A stretch of DNA of 64,000 bases from Agaricus subrufescens. Taxonomy: Eukaryota > Basidiomycota > Agaricomycetes > Agaricales > Agaricaceae. Positions within the stretch are counted from its first letter, which is position 1. Each line of letters starts with the position of its first letter. A program made the translations under genes and the position numbers. The DNA lies in the NCBI GenBank assembly GCA_029945375.1, contig CM057061.1:3472001-3536000 (forward strand), in the 5' to 3' direction. This document shows positions 35,501 through 46,670 of the stretch, one piece after another. The notes beneath the pieces were generated by a model. It saw only the letters and a program-made list of their open reading frames with translations, was not told the DNA's origin and ran no database searches.

Positions 35501-38500
35501 GCATAAACGGAATTGAGGCAGAAGCTTTTTTGACAAAGGTTCCTCAGACAGGTAATTCCATGCCACGATTCACGGGTGCTCAAAAAGTGCCGAGTAGCCA
35601 AAGGGAAAAATATACCGGGAGGCTGTGGTATTCACTTTTCCACCACCCGAGTGACCTCAGGTGGTTTAAATAACTATTCGTGTTAGTTAAAAGAACATGT
35701 CGACTCTCAAAAGGGTCGCTTTTTGTTTGGAAGATGGATGTTGGTGATGATAACGTAGTGGTGCCAAGACCCCAAACTTGTCGGATAATTTGACCATACA
35801 AATACCTCACGCTCGGTCCGCAGAGGCTTCGTTTCGGCCTATCCGAAGGCCGGAGCATTTATTAGCGTAAGCTCATGTGGGGATGGGTAGTACCACCTTC
35901 TTAACCTTGTGCCAGGAAGAGCTGGGTGGGAGAAGGGCAAACTTACATTCAGTTGAGTAATTGTGAAAGATCGACGTAAAGAAACCGAGTTTGCCTGGTG
36001 AAAAGCTTTCCTTCAGCAGGAGCTTATCGAATTCGTAAGCCTGAGTATTTAGAACAGATAACCGCTAATAATTTCGCTCGTTTAGGTAAGTGGACCGAGA
36101 CGCTATAAACTGCTTCAGAAACGTCCTTTACTCCAAATACAGATGACAAATTAGCGGTGGTGGGGAGCCTTAGGGATGAGTGGAGTTGCCAGGCGACATT
36201 AACTCTCACACTCCTGGCTGGTTCAGTATTTCGGGGCAGGCTCGAAACTCCCGATCTCATTCCATTTACGTCGCCGGCTTGCGTACAAATCCAGATGGTC
36301 CACTGAGCATCCAAGCTGGGTACCACTACTATATCGTGCAAAACCTGTATGTAATAGTAGGCCTGATAGTGCATCTGATTCGTTCCTGTTTATAATTTTG
36401 ATAGAAATAGGTTGACAACGGAGATATATCGAACATGCTATGTGGGGAATGACAGCTTTGGTCCCACTGCTCCTAGTGATGATGTAGTGCACAGCACATG
36501 TGATATATCATCACTAATCAATACTAGTTACTCCTTGTGATTTCGTTCGCGGCGCTCGAGAAGATCGGAGTTTCAATGAGGTGCTGTATCGTTCTACGTT
36601 TGGTTAAAAATAGTAATTCACTGTCGGCTATGGTGAGGCATTAGAAACGGGCCTTCTGGGTAATCGAAATTCCCCACCGGTTGGTTACCGGGGCTGCGAA
36701 AGTGGAGGCTGTTAAACCTTAGTAGTAGTAAATGATGAATGTCAGGATATATCAGTTGCGGTCCACTGTCAGGGCTATAATAAATCATGATTCGGACGGG
36801 TCAAGTGCGGTCCAAGTCGGACCTCAAACTATCTGAACTCCGTATTAAGCTCAGCGAACACGCACTAGCTACATCAAATCACCGTACCCACGTTTTCCCT
36901 CATATACTGATTTTACTCCAAATCAGACCTGCCTGGATCAATCATACCACTTATCAATATATCAAATCATCAGCATCATCGCGCGGTCAATACTCTCTTC
37001 CATCAGTACATACTACATATGTCATCAGAATCTTTTTGGAGTGCATGAACTCCATTCCGGAGACATGTGTGCGTGCCATAACCATTTACCTCGGGTATGG
37101 CTTTCGTAAACGTACCATTGAAGTACAAACAACCTGGTGTACGAAAGCGATTGCGAAATTTCCCAGGTTGCGATCAGACACCGGGGTGTGTTCAACAAGC
37201 CCAGGCGAGGTCAAAATATATGTAGTCAGGGTCATACTGATTCCCATGATTTGGGGCACCATCAAACCAATTTACCTGAATGAGGAAGAGTGTAAATAAC
37301 CCGTGGAACAAAGCAGAGTATGGAGTAGAATCAATAGGCTTAAACAAGCTGTCGCCTCAGGTGCGAATGTGACTCGTTTTGTTTGCAGACCCCTGATACA
37401 ATTGAATGATGAACTATTTTGGGTACTTTCGCAGTTGCAGCGGTCCTAGGGAGCAGAAGGAGAAACATCGAGAAGCTGATTCGTTGCTTGATGAACAGAT
37501 GGGGCTTTCTGATGAGAAATACATCCGTGAGTACTGGAGGGCTGGTATATTTATCTTCCCGATCAGATTCTCTATTCGAAGGTACTGCCTAGTATAATTT
37601 CATTGTTCCGGGAATGATATGATGGTGGGATCCGGTGCAAGGCATTGATGATCTAGTGTGTAAGTTTTAGAGAACGTTAATCGTACAGTGAGCGGTAGTA
37701 GTTATAAGGAGGGGATGTTGCCATGGTCCAAGGAGAAGATAGTAGGGTGCAAGGGAACCACCGTTCCCTTGTGAGACCCTGTTGACCTAAACCATGTAAG
37801 GTTTCGCTTGTAATGCTGGCAAAAACAGCGGTGGAAGCATAGAACAAAACACTAGTCTAAAATAGAACTCATGCTATTAGAGAGACAGTCTAATTGTCAG
37901 AAGCCGTTTTTGGAAGGGATAGGTGGATCCGCCACGCTCCATGGACCGAATGAGACTATTGTCAGGATCAGGGGCATGCTCTTGCGGACTCACGGCTCAT
38001 CTACCGCATGAGCTGGGTCATCTACCACAGAGTCAGAAGGTCCTGAAAGGTTCCGGTTATCTTCCAGACTGAATGTGATGTGACTGCGGAACAGCCTCAG
38101 CATGTTATGTGACATTCCCAGGGCCACTTATCATGTATCATGATCAGTACTTCCTATGATTCGATCAATTTGTGGGAAGTTCAAGGAAGTGGGGGCTATT
38201 TCACAGTAACGGAGCTAATGTTACTTCTGAATTGTGTTGGCTGCGGGCTCTGAGTTTCTTCCTTACACATCTGACTATCGGAGAAGGCGAGTGTGGGAAG
38301 TGAATGAAAAATATTCGAGTCCTGCCGTATACTTTCCCGGTCAGGGTACAGGCTAATGATTTCGTCATTCTTATTTCCAAACTTTGAGTCACGGTGGAGG
38401 AAAGGAACGTTTGATGATTAATAGTTCGGCTCTCAGGGTTCGGAAGCGACCTCTTCATCGGGGTCATCCTTTCTTGTTTGCTTATGCGAGCGGTTCGGAC

Positions 38501-40171
38501 GACGGGAGATGGCTCTGGAAAAACGAACGTGGTTTCTGTATATTTCTGCGCTATGGGATTATAAACAATACAACGCACCAAACAGTGTTGACCACAATGG
38601 AAAGGGAAAACAACACGTAGTAGAATATGATTCTTTCCGAGTAGGGGGAGTCATGCAGCATTGCGACGCCACTTTATAAAGCCTTGCCGTTTCTCTGTAG
38701 AATGTAATCCCGTCCGCAGGTCGTCGGTTATCACCTTGCAAGCTGAGATGGCAATATGTTGCCAAAAGCCCTTACAACCGGTATCAATATGGCAGCCATG
38801 AAAGTCGGCCCAGTCTAGGGAAAGGTGGTCGGTCTCCTTGTTAAACTCGAATCTTCTTGACCCTTACGTCACTCGTCATAGCTTTGCATGGTGTGAGGCG
38901 AGATCGACTAGGATCGTATCTATCCTGTAGCAGCAAGTCACCACACTCCATCACACTTCGAATCGCATAGATTGTTTTCAACCTAGGATCCTGCTAGCAT
39001 GTTCATGGTTTATTGATTACTTGCCAAAGGTTCTTGCCATGGATTAACAAGACGCCAAATGGCTTGGCCCTCCGTTGGTCACTTCTTAACCGATGATTGG
39101 TGACCTGTGAAGAAGAACCAAGCAGGCTAGGATATAATATGGGTCACAACGTCATCTGTGCTTCACCGAAGCCTTTTCAGAATTAGGGGTGATGACGCTT
39201 ACTACCCTGCTCCGACGGCCTTGTGTAACAGTTCATTTTAAGGGTGCCATATAACGATATACTCCTGTGATTTCTGTCAATAATTCAACGATCCGAGAGC
39301 GTGGAAAGTTAGTAACCTCTCCAACACTTTGGGGTACTCACCTGGTCGAGCTATCGTTCTGGAGCATCATGTAGCTGCCATGCACAATGTGAATGACGAT
39401 ATACTTGATAATCATATGACGCTTCTATGACTAGGGTTATTGAAATTTACATCCGAGGAAATCACATAGAATTTCTTCAATTATTGACCAACTCAGGATA
39501 GACATAATCATCCCACGTCTCTTACCTGCATTACGCAATGGCTCAAACTGCTTCAATTATTTTGAGGCAGTCGTAATGTGGACCACAAACCAACTCTTTC
39601 TAGCGGAACGTATCGGGAAACCATATTATCAGATATATGGTAGCATTCAACTCGAATGTGGATCGGGTGGTCTGTCCTGGCGAGGTGTTCAGTAGCATAC
39701 ATAACTAGTAGTGGAGGGAGCTACCATCGCCTTGAAACCTGCAAAGCTCATCATAGGAGTTAGCATCTTTGCCTTGCACTGATATGAACTTCGCCATGTG
39801 TGAATGATCGAATGTGGCTTTCCCAGTCCGGGTGCCTCGAACCCTTGATTTAACCCTGTATATCTCTAGGACCGCTTCGGCCCCCCTAGAGATTCCTGCT
39901 TGCCTAGGCCCCTGTTACTGGAGTTGATCCATTTGTAATGTCGGCGTCATAAGTTTTGCACAAATCCACCACCAGCAACCTTCGCGAGAAGGAACTGCTA
40001 CATGATTTTCATAGACAATCGTGCCTGTACATGTGAATGGAAGGGAGTGTTTTGAGTTGATACCCGGCAAGCGAAACCGGAGAGGCAAATAACATGTGAT
40101 TTTAGACCCACGCCTGTTTTGGTCATTATAAATCGTCTTGGTCAATCCCACATCCCTCCCCGACTCCCGCA
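32526..40171. other. 7.6-kb region with no supported gene
   Basis: The longest gene-poor stretch. The first 700 bp is T-rich and is probably the GATA-factor 3' UTR. Frames such as 36787-37299 (+, 170 codons) and 38201-38581 (-) have no domain and average composition. A short frame at 37406-37597 contains a charged helix (GLSDEKYIREYWRAG) that could be a relic. I did not detect LTRs, long inverted repeats or tandem repeats by eye, so this may be degenerate transposon relics or long regulatory sequence. Confidence 0.4.
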
Positions 40172-41443
40172 ATGGCAACTCAGTCTTCCTCAGCAGCATA
40201 CCAGCGTCTCCTCGAAAAACACGACGACGATGTTGTTATTGTATCTGCCATCCGCTCAGCGATGACCAAAGGAAAAAAGGGTGGTTTCAAGGACACCAAA
40301 CCTGATTTCATACTCTCTCATGTCCTTCGATCGGTTTATTCGCGCGTCAACCTCGATCCCAAGCTCATCGAGGACATTTCTGTTGGAAACGTCCTCCCAC
40401 CCGGAGGTGGAGCTTCCGCTGCTCGTATGGCAGCTCTCTACGCTGGCATTCCCAACACTACCGCCATCAACACTGTCAACCGCCAGTGCTCTTCGGGTCT
40501 TACGGCTGTTACACAGATTGCCAATGAAATTAAAGTTGGACAGATTAGCATTGGCATAGGTGCGTCAGACGTTGTTAGCCTGTGTTCTTGTCTTTATCAT
40601 CTTTCAGGGGCCGGTGTCGAGTCAATGACGAGCGGTTTTGGTTCTCGAGCCGCTCCTGATATCTCTGGCACCGTTCTGGAAAACCAGGAGGCCGAGGATT
40701 GCTTAATTCCTATGGGTATAACCTCCGAAAACGTCGCCAAAGACTTCAACATCTCCCGACAAGTCCAAGACGAATTCGCAGCTAAATCCTTCCAAAAAGC
40801 CGCCGCTGCCCAAAAAGCTGGCAAATTTAAAGACGAGATTGTTCCCATCAAGACTGTTGTCATTGACCCTAAGACGGAGAAGGAGGTAGAGATATTGGTG
40901 GATGCAGATGATGGTATCCGGGATGGTGTCACCGCCACCAGCCTTTCGAAACTTAAACCATCCTTCAGCAAGGATGGCAGCACGCATGCCGGAAATGCCT
41001 CACAAGTCTCAGACGGTGCTGCTGCTGTTCTACTTACCCGTCGCTCTGTGGCGAAGAAACTCGGCTTACCCATCGTCGGCAAGTTCGTAAACTCTGCCGT
41101 TGTCGGTGTACCCCCACGCATTATGGGCGTTGGCCCTGCATTCGCTATTCCCAAAGTTCTCGACCTCGTTGGCCTCACAAAAGATGAAATTGATTTTTAC
41201 GAAATTAACGAGGCCTTTGCCAGCCAAGCCGTTTTCTCTATTCAACACCTCAAGATCCCCTTTGAAAAGGTCAACATAAACGGTGGGGCCATTGCCATTG
41301 GTCACCCGCTTGGCTGCACAGGTGCTCGTCAGATCTCAACAGGTCTGAGCATTGCCAAGCAAACTGGTGGTCGGGTGTTCGTTACTTCGATGTGCATTGG
41401 TTCGGGAATGGGTATGGCTGCTGTATTTGTTAGTGAGCACTAG
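40172..41443 (+). CDS. 3-ketoacyl-CoA thiolase (acetyl-CoA C-acyltransferase)
   Basis: The frame encodes 423 aa, or 407 aa after removal of a 48-nt in-frame intron (40560-40607, gtgcgt...ttcag), which interrupts a conserved block: GIG joins AGVESMTSGF. Thiolase signatures are complete: nucleophile Cys in NRQCSSGL (about residue 106), NEAFA, the GGAIAIGHPLGCTGAR block with the catalytic His, and the second Cys in CIGSGMG. It catalyses thiolytic cleavage of 3-oxoacyl-CoA to acetyl-CoA and a shortened acyl-CoA, the last step of beta-oxidation. The N-terminus (MATQSSSAAYQRLLEKHDDD) contains no convincing PTS2 nonapeptide, and the C-terminus is SEH rather than an SKL-type PTS1, so the compartment (peroxisome or mitochondrion) is open. 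Closest in overall look to peroxisomal-type fungal thiolases (TKGKKGGFKDTKPD). Confidence 0.92.
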   Translation: MATQSSSAAYQRLLEKHDDDVVIVSAIRSAMTKGKKGGFKDTKPDFILSHVLRSVYSRVNLDPKLIEDISVGNVLPPGGGASAARMAALYAGIPNTTAINTVNRQCSSGLTAVTQIANEIKVGQISIGIGASDVVSLCSCLYHLSGAGVESMTSGFGSRAAPDISGTVLENQEAEDCLIPMGITSENVAKDFNISRQVQDEFAAKSFQKAAAAQKAGKFKDEIVPIKTVVIDPKTEKEVEILVDADDGIRDGVTATSLSKLKPSFSKDGSTHAGNASQVSDGAAAVLLTRRSVAKKLGLPIVGKFVNSAVVGVPPRIMGVGPAFAIPKVLDLVGLTKDEIDFYEINEAFASQAVFSIQHLKIPFEKVNINGGAIAIGHPLGCTGARQISTGLSIAKQTGGRVFVTSMCIGSGMGMAAVFVSEH

Positions 41444-43180
41444 GAGGCATGTACGATGTTTGACATACCAATGCAAATTCACTTGTCGGTTTCGCGCGGA
41501 CTAACTTGAGATTGGGGCAGGTCATCGGCAATACTGGTGATAACGCAGATGGGCTTCTAAGCCAGGGGTTCTAGTATGTATTACATTCTCGGCAACTCCG
41601 CCACGATATCATGATGGATACACAAATGGTGGATATAAAGTGATCATAGAGTGTGGTTTATGAAATCAAATTATCGGCGTGTTTCAATCTATCAGCCAAC
41701 TGACCGTATTTGTCTGACGATACAGAATAAAACGCCGAGTACGGACTATTTTACAAGTCTTATACTCACTTTTACGCGTTTCTTAACTTTACATACGCTC
41801 AATCGCATCTAGTCGGCAGCTCGCAAACGTCAGAGGGACGAAGACGGGAATGGCTGGATTGAGGAGGCGGCTGCGTTCAAAAGTCAAAGGACCGGCGACA
41901 GTATCACTGTTCGAGAAGGTGAGTTTGTCGTTCAAAAAGCGGTTTCAATGGTGCGAGATACACTTACAGTCCTGAATCACATACTCAGGATGGTGGCAGT
42001 GTGAGACCTGATTCTGCCTGAGAAGGCCCGAGACGTTGGCAAATGAAAAGCTTGAGCTATCGAGGCACTCTCACGGGATGGCTCGCCGATTTCGGCACCT
42101 TTACTATTCACCTGTCGTCTGGTCACCGTTCTTCTCCTATTCACAAGCCGAATCGAGTGAGGTGCCGCGGCTTAACGAAGAACTGAGGGTGATGAAGGCC
42201 GAGACGGCCCAATCAAAAGAAGAGAAGTTAAGAAAACCACCGATGGAGCAGAGCTATATTGGCGCTCTGCGGACGGAACTCGAGACCCTCAGAACTGCTG
42301 CGTATGACAAAGGAAGGGAAATGAGTCAAAACAGGTGCATCGGGGGTCGAGATCATCTCACTCAAGAACGAGACGGGCTCTTTGCCTTGTCCATCGAACC
42401 GATCATCGGGTGGGACGACTGTACCCCAGTTTCTGCTTTGACAATCATTCCATGCCCCAGAATATTTACCCCTCGGCCCATTTCTTTGTTGTCGAGCCAG
42501 AAACTGTTCTTTCGACCCCTACAGCTGCGAGCGCGACGATCGAAATGAGCTAGAGCCCGAGCCAGGTTGAGGGTGAACTGGTGCGCATATCGCGAAAGGC
42601 ACGGATTTAGTCGGTTGATGGATCTCGTCCTATCCAACACATGTTGCACAACGGATACCTACCGTCTTTGACGACATACCTCTCCCCATGAAATCAAAGA
42701 GAAAGTCTCGTATGTTCTTTTCAAGGGGCTAGAGTACCACCTTTTCAGTGTATTGTTTTCGTTTTCTCTCACAATTATTTTTTCCATGCTTGCTTTAGGT
42801 AAAGGTATGGGACTTGACTTTTAATCGAATGTCGTTGTGTGATATACAGTATCTGCAGAAAATTATGGGAACTGGAAAATCATTCCTCTCATTTAAAAAA
42901 GCGGTCATATTCGACTATATCTTCTTTTACCTTCTTCCGCTTTTGGTACCACCAACACTAAGACTCCCGCTGAACATTCTCGGGAATTATTCTCGTCATG
43001 CATCACAAGGGAATTATTCAATTTTCTCTTTTCACAATTTGGTGCCAAATTGTCTCTCCAGGTATTCTAGAGCGATAGCACATTCCCTGTCCGGGTTTGT
43101 AGTCGTCCAATTCCAATTCCATTTTACGCGACAGAATAATTTGTCCAATAAGTTCCTGGGCACTTCGTCGCCCTAGCAGT
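41444..43180. other. Gene-poor region, possible coiled-coil gene relic
   Basis: About 1.7 kb. Scattered plus-strand frames between 41805 and 42550 include coiled-coil-like pieces (PRLNEELRVMKAETAQSKEE, IGALRTELETLRTAA) and a charged start (RKRQRDEDGNGWIEE). I could not join them into one frame with a start and stop, so I treat them as a decayed or very incomplete gene. The last 700 bp is AT-rich without content I recognise. Confidence 0.35.
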
Positions 43181-43218
43181 ATTCCAACAAGCAGCGCTTT
43201 AGCGCTGCTTGTTGGAAT
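43181..43218. repeat. Perfect 18-bp inverted repeat
   Basis: Two perfectly complementary 18-nt arms (43181-43198 and 43201-43218) separated by only TT; the inner part is GCAGCGCT...AGCGCTGC. It lies at the left edge of the repeat-rich zone and 360 bp outside the left terminal repeat of the DUF6589/helicase unit. It could be a hairpin of a mobile-element end or a strong cruciform. Confidence 0.9.
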
Positions 43219-43582
43219 GCTGCGCTCGCGGTAGCGTGGAAATGTTGCCGTTGGGTTCGCATTAAAAATGCGATTCCAACGAGCCTAGTCCCGTCCCAAG
43301 GGGACGACTCGTTGATTTTATATTGAATTATCTTTTATTTAATTTCGGGGCAGGCTTCAAAAGGCTTTGATTAAAGCCGCCCGGAAATTGCCGAACGCCT
43401 GATCAAAGCCGCTGAAGCCATGAGGCGTGGCATACTCTTACCATATGTGGAAATTTACTAAGGGTTTTGCGCTCGGCGGCTTTGCACAGCCACCGCAAAG
43501 CCGTGAATTAGTCAGCTTTTTTGTCCCAATCCATCGACTTAGTCATCCCTTTATGAGCACTCATGAGCAAAAGGCTTTGCAC
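43219..43582. repeat. Left part of a repeat family shared with 61.6 kb (interrupted copy)
   Basis: AT/GC-mixed segment with features also seen at 61620-61890: a TTGAATT...TTTATTTA...TTCG run, then GGCTTCA, and near the end CTTAGTCAT followed after about 25 nt by the unit boundary. It also contains short inverted repeats (GGCTTTGCACAGCC-type). Read with 50801 onwards, it looks like the left flank of a repeat into which the 7.2-kb element inserted. Confidence 0.5.
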
Positions 43583-43800
43583 AGGCTCCTACCCAGCGCG
43601 ACTCGACAAGTTCGCACGTTTGGCGAAACAGGGCCAAACACCGCGTTAAGAGGTGTGCTCACTTGTGAGCGGCTGGCACCAAACGTCGAACGGCCATCAC
43701 CGTGATGGATTCCCGCGCGAGTCAAAGCCTGAAAAATATTATATAATTCAACTTAGCATGATTATCAATATGTGACCGTAACAGAGCCTAAATAAGGCAG
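43583..43800 (+). repeat. Left inverted terminal repeat
   Basis: Core 43583-43701, with a weaker extension to about 43800 that is interrupted by an AT-rich insertion of roughly 45 nt. It pairs with the repeat at 50635-50800 in inverted orientation. Its inner edge lies about 125 bp upstream of the DUF6589-like ATG, so it may carry that gene's promoter. Confidence 0.7.
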
Positions 43801-43926
43801 CGTGGTTTAAGTTGTGCTCGCGAAGTGCACCGCCGATGCGTCTCGCGATGTGCTTCCATCGAGAACGGTCTAGACTTCCTATACATGTACTTAGGTAGTC
43901 AGACCATTATACTCCTCTTGCCAACC

Positions 43927-46670
43927 ATGACTTCCTTAAGCCCCGATGCGTTTTACCGAGCATTTCAAATTCTAGCTCGCAACAACATACCCCTCTCAAA
44001 ATTTATTCGTCGCTCACTCACGGAACTAGATCTATCTGATTCAGAATATATGACAGCTTTTTTGGCAGATATTCCACAACTACTCGGATTCTTACTGTCG
44101 CATCCACACTCCAAAGATATAATCATGTCGTGGATCAAAGAAGAATTCACCAATAATTTAACATCACAAATCCAAACAATGTGTAGTGTCGACCGCGGTT
44201 TTCATTTTGTTGCCAAGTCGATCACCCCCGAAAAAATGAAGCAATGTACAATTAGAAATATGGCTCAAGGAATGCAGACGCATGCACCTGATGTGTGGGA
44301 ATTAGTGGGAAGATTATTACAGGCTGATCCTGTGCTTGTTCGTCGTCGACAAAAAAAAAAAGAGTCAACAGAAGATCCGAACCTCACACAAGATGATCCT
44401 GGCAATGACATGAATGAGCAAGTTGACATACCAGATGATGTACAGGAGAAAATCGAGAAACAAGACGAGAAACAGTTGGAGGTCGTAAGTAGCTCTCCGG
44501 ATTTCTCAAGAACATTTCTATTAACAGACAATGGTGGTGCACAGAAACAGGTTACCTGCATCAGCATCATGATGCAGGCAACTAATCAAAAGTGTAACGC
44601 TTTGCAAACGTTAATTGGGATTTTCCTCCAATCCTGTAACGCATCCGAGCAGACAAGGAACTTCCTTGCCCATCTTGGTTTGTCTATATCAGTTTCAAAC
44701 ATCAACCGTGCTATGAAAAATCTCTCAAAGGAAGTGCATTGGGAGATTCAACGTTTGGGCGCGACACTCCTCGCGTCGTATGCATATGACAATCTTGATG
44801 TAGACTTGCCGCACTCTACTGCAACGGTTGAAACCAATACCAAAGATACACTCGTTCATCTAACAACGGCCTCTATGTTTCCATTGCATCCTATCACCAC
44901 AAAAGCCGATCTAGATTTCGCAGCTCGACTTCGGGAAATAGCCATCAGTCCACCAATGCCCTCGACAATCGCAGAGATAATCTCTCACCTTCCACTCAAA
45001 TATACTGCTCTGGACGATCAAAAAAGGTCTATCCAGCATCGGTTCAACGCATGGAAATTCCGGGCTGATCTTGTGATGTATGGACCACCTGCCTTCGCAA
45101 AATTCAAGGACAAACTTGGAGAGCCCGAGGAAGTCGAGTGCATACCCCTTATTAAAACTAAACAAGTACCTCTACGTGCTTCAAAAACTGCCCCTAACAC
45201 TCCTGCAAAAATCGCGACAGTGTTAGAAGAATTTTTTGCACAAGCAAACATAGGCGAAAATTCAGCTGAATCGCCTCGAGACAAGTGCGTAGATCCCGGA
45301 AACATCTCTACATTGACATTTGGGGACTTGTTGTCTGGTCAACACCAAGGAAGTCTCCAGGATTCAAGGATCGATGATGTGACCCCTGGACGAAGATTCG
45401 ACAATCTCGCATTTTGTCATGGGTGGTTTCATGTACGAATGGCATGCGTTGATGCCATTTGGCGGCGTCATATCGAGTCTACAGACGATAAGGATCCTAC
45501 AACTCTCATGAAGTATGCTATGCAACTCCGACCTTTGGAAAAAAATAAAATCAAAACCAATCCAACTTTTCGCCAACTTCACGAAGTGACTTCCCACGTC
45601 GGGATTGTCCTACGCCTTGACGCCTGGAGGATTGAGGTCTGCCGCCGCCACCCTGAAATATCGTCACTTGAAGAATGGGTAGAATCGAATCCAAGCTGGG
45701 ACGAGATTTGTGAGATCTCGTGTGAGCTTGTACAAAATATCGCTTTGCTGGGGAAGGCGGCGAACACCTATCGCAAAAAAGACAGTGAGCGTGATAGAGT
45801 ATTAGAAAACACTACAGCTTACCACAAAGATTTTCTCCTCTACGAGGAGACTAACTACGCTATGAACCACGGAGACATAGGACGCTTAGATGCCTGTGTC
45901 ATTGAATGGGTATTTTATTTTATGGGATGCAGAAAAACGAAATACGCACAGGAACTTCTTCATTATCTTGAAAAGATGTATGTTATTTATCCCAAACCAC
46001 TCGCGTGAGTCATAAATCAAATCTCCTTAACAAAAACTCACCCTACAACAACAGAAATGCTATTCGCATGAATTCTCTAGTAAATCCCACAGGACGTAAG
46101 GATCATTTTCGCGGCGTCGATTGGGTCATCGAGCACAATAACCTCTATATCAAACAAATCTTCGGGGGATCGGGTTCAAATCACAATACTGAGAGAATGA
46201 TTGAAGCCTCACCTTTAATTGAAGTTTACAAGGACGTACGGGCGCAATTTGAAAACATGTTTTCATTGACTCATAAGACTACGCGGCACTCGTCTCCAAA
46301 AATGGAGGTCACATTCAGGAGACTTCACCAGCACATGCAACAAAACAGGACAAATGAATATATTCCCGGACGAACACTAGAACATAACTTGATCGACACT
46401 ATGCAAATTGGTATGCAGAAAATTATGGCTTCCATTGACGATGCGCGAAAGAAATGGCTTGATGAACACGAAAAGCAGAACAACTTGCGAGAAGAGGCAG
46501 AGAGCAAACGACAAAGCAGACAAATCAAAACAGAAGAGGCTGTTGACGCCGGAGTGAATAACGAAGATGCCGAGAGCGTGGAACAATCCGACGATGACGA
46601 CGACGACGACGAAGGCACAATCTGTAGGCTGAAAGCAGACGGACGGGCACTATTTGTTGATGAAGACTGA
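43927..46670 (+). CDS. DUF6589-like protein of a mobile element
   Basis: Two exons, 43927-46004 and 46055-46670 (50-nt intron, gtgagt...caacag), give 897 aa. The protein matches my memory of the basidiomycete DUF6589 family: SVSNINRAMKNLSKE, TTASMFPLHP, then TFGDLLSGQHQGSLQDSRID, FCHGWFHVRMACVDAIWR, the SLEEWVES region and, after the intron, SLVNPTGRKDHFRGVDWVIE with HNNLYIKQIFGG. The C-terminus ends in a charged helix and an Asp run. Conserved acidic residues in GDLLSGQ...D and in DWVIEHNN could be catalytic (RNase H-like DDE), but this is inference; no biochemical role is known to me. ATG 43927 (MTSLSPDAFYRAF) was chosen over the in-frame 43825. Its last 21 coding bases overlap the helicase gene on the other strand. 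Confidence 0.75.

Noticed and set aside
36787..37299. 170-codon plus-strand frame as a gene
   Set aside because: No domain, no plausible splice context and a composition like the surrounding AT-rich DNA.
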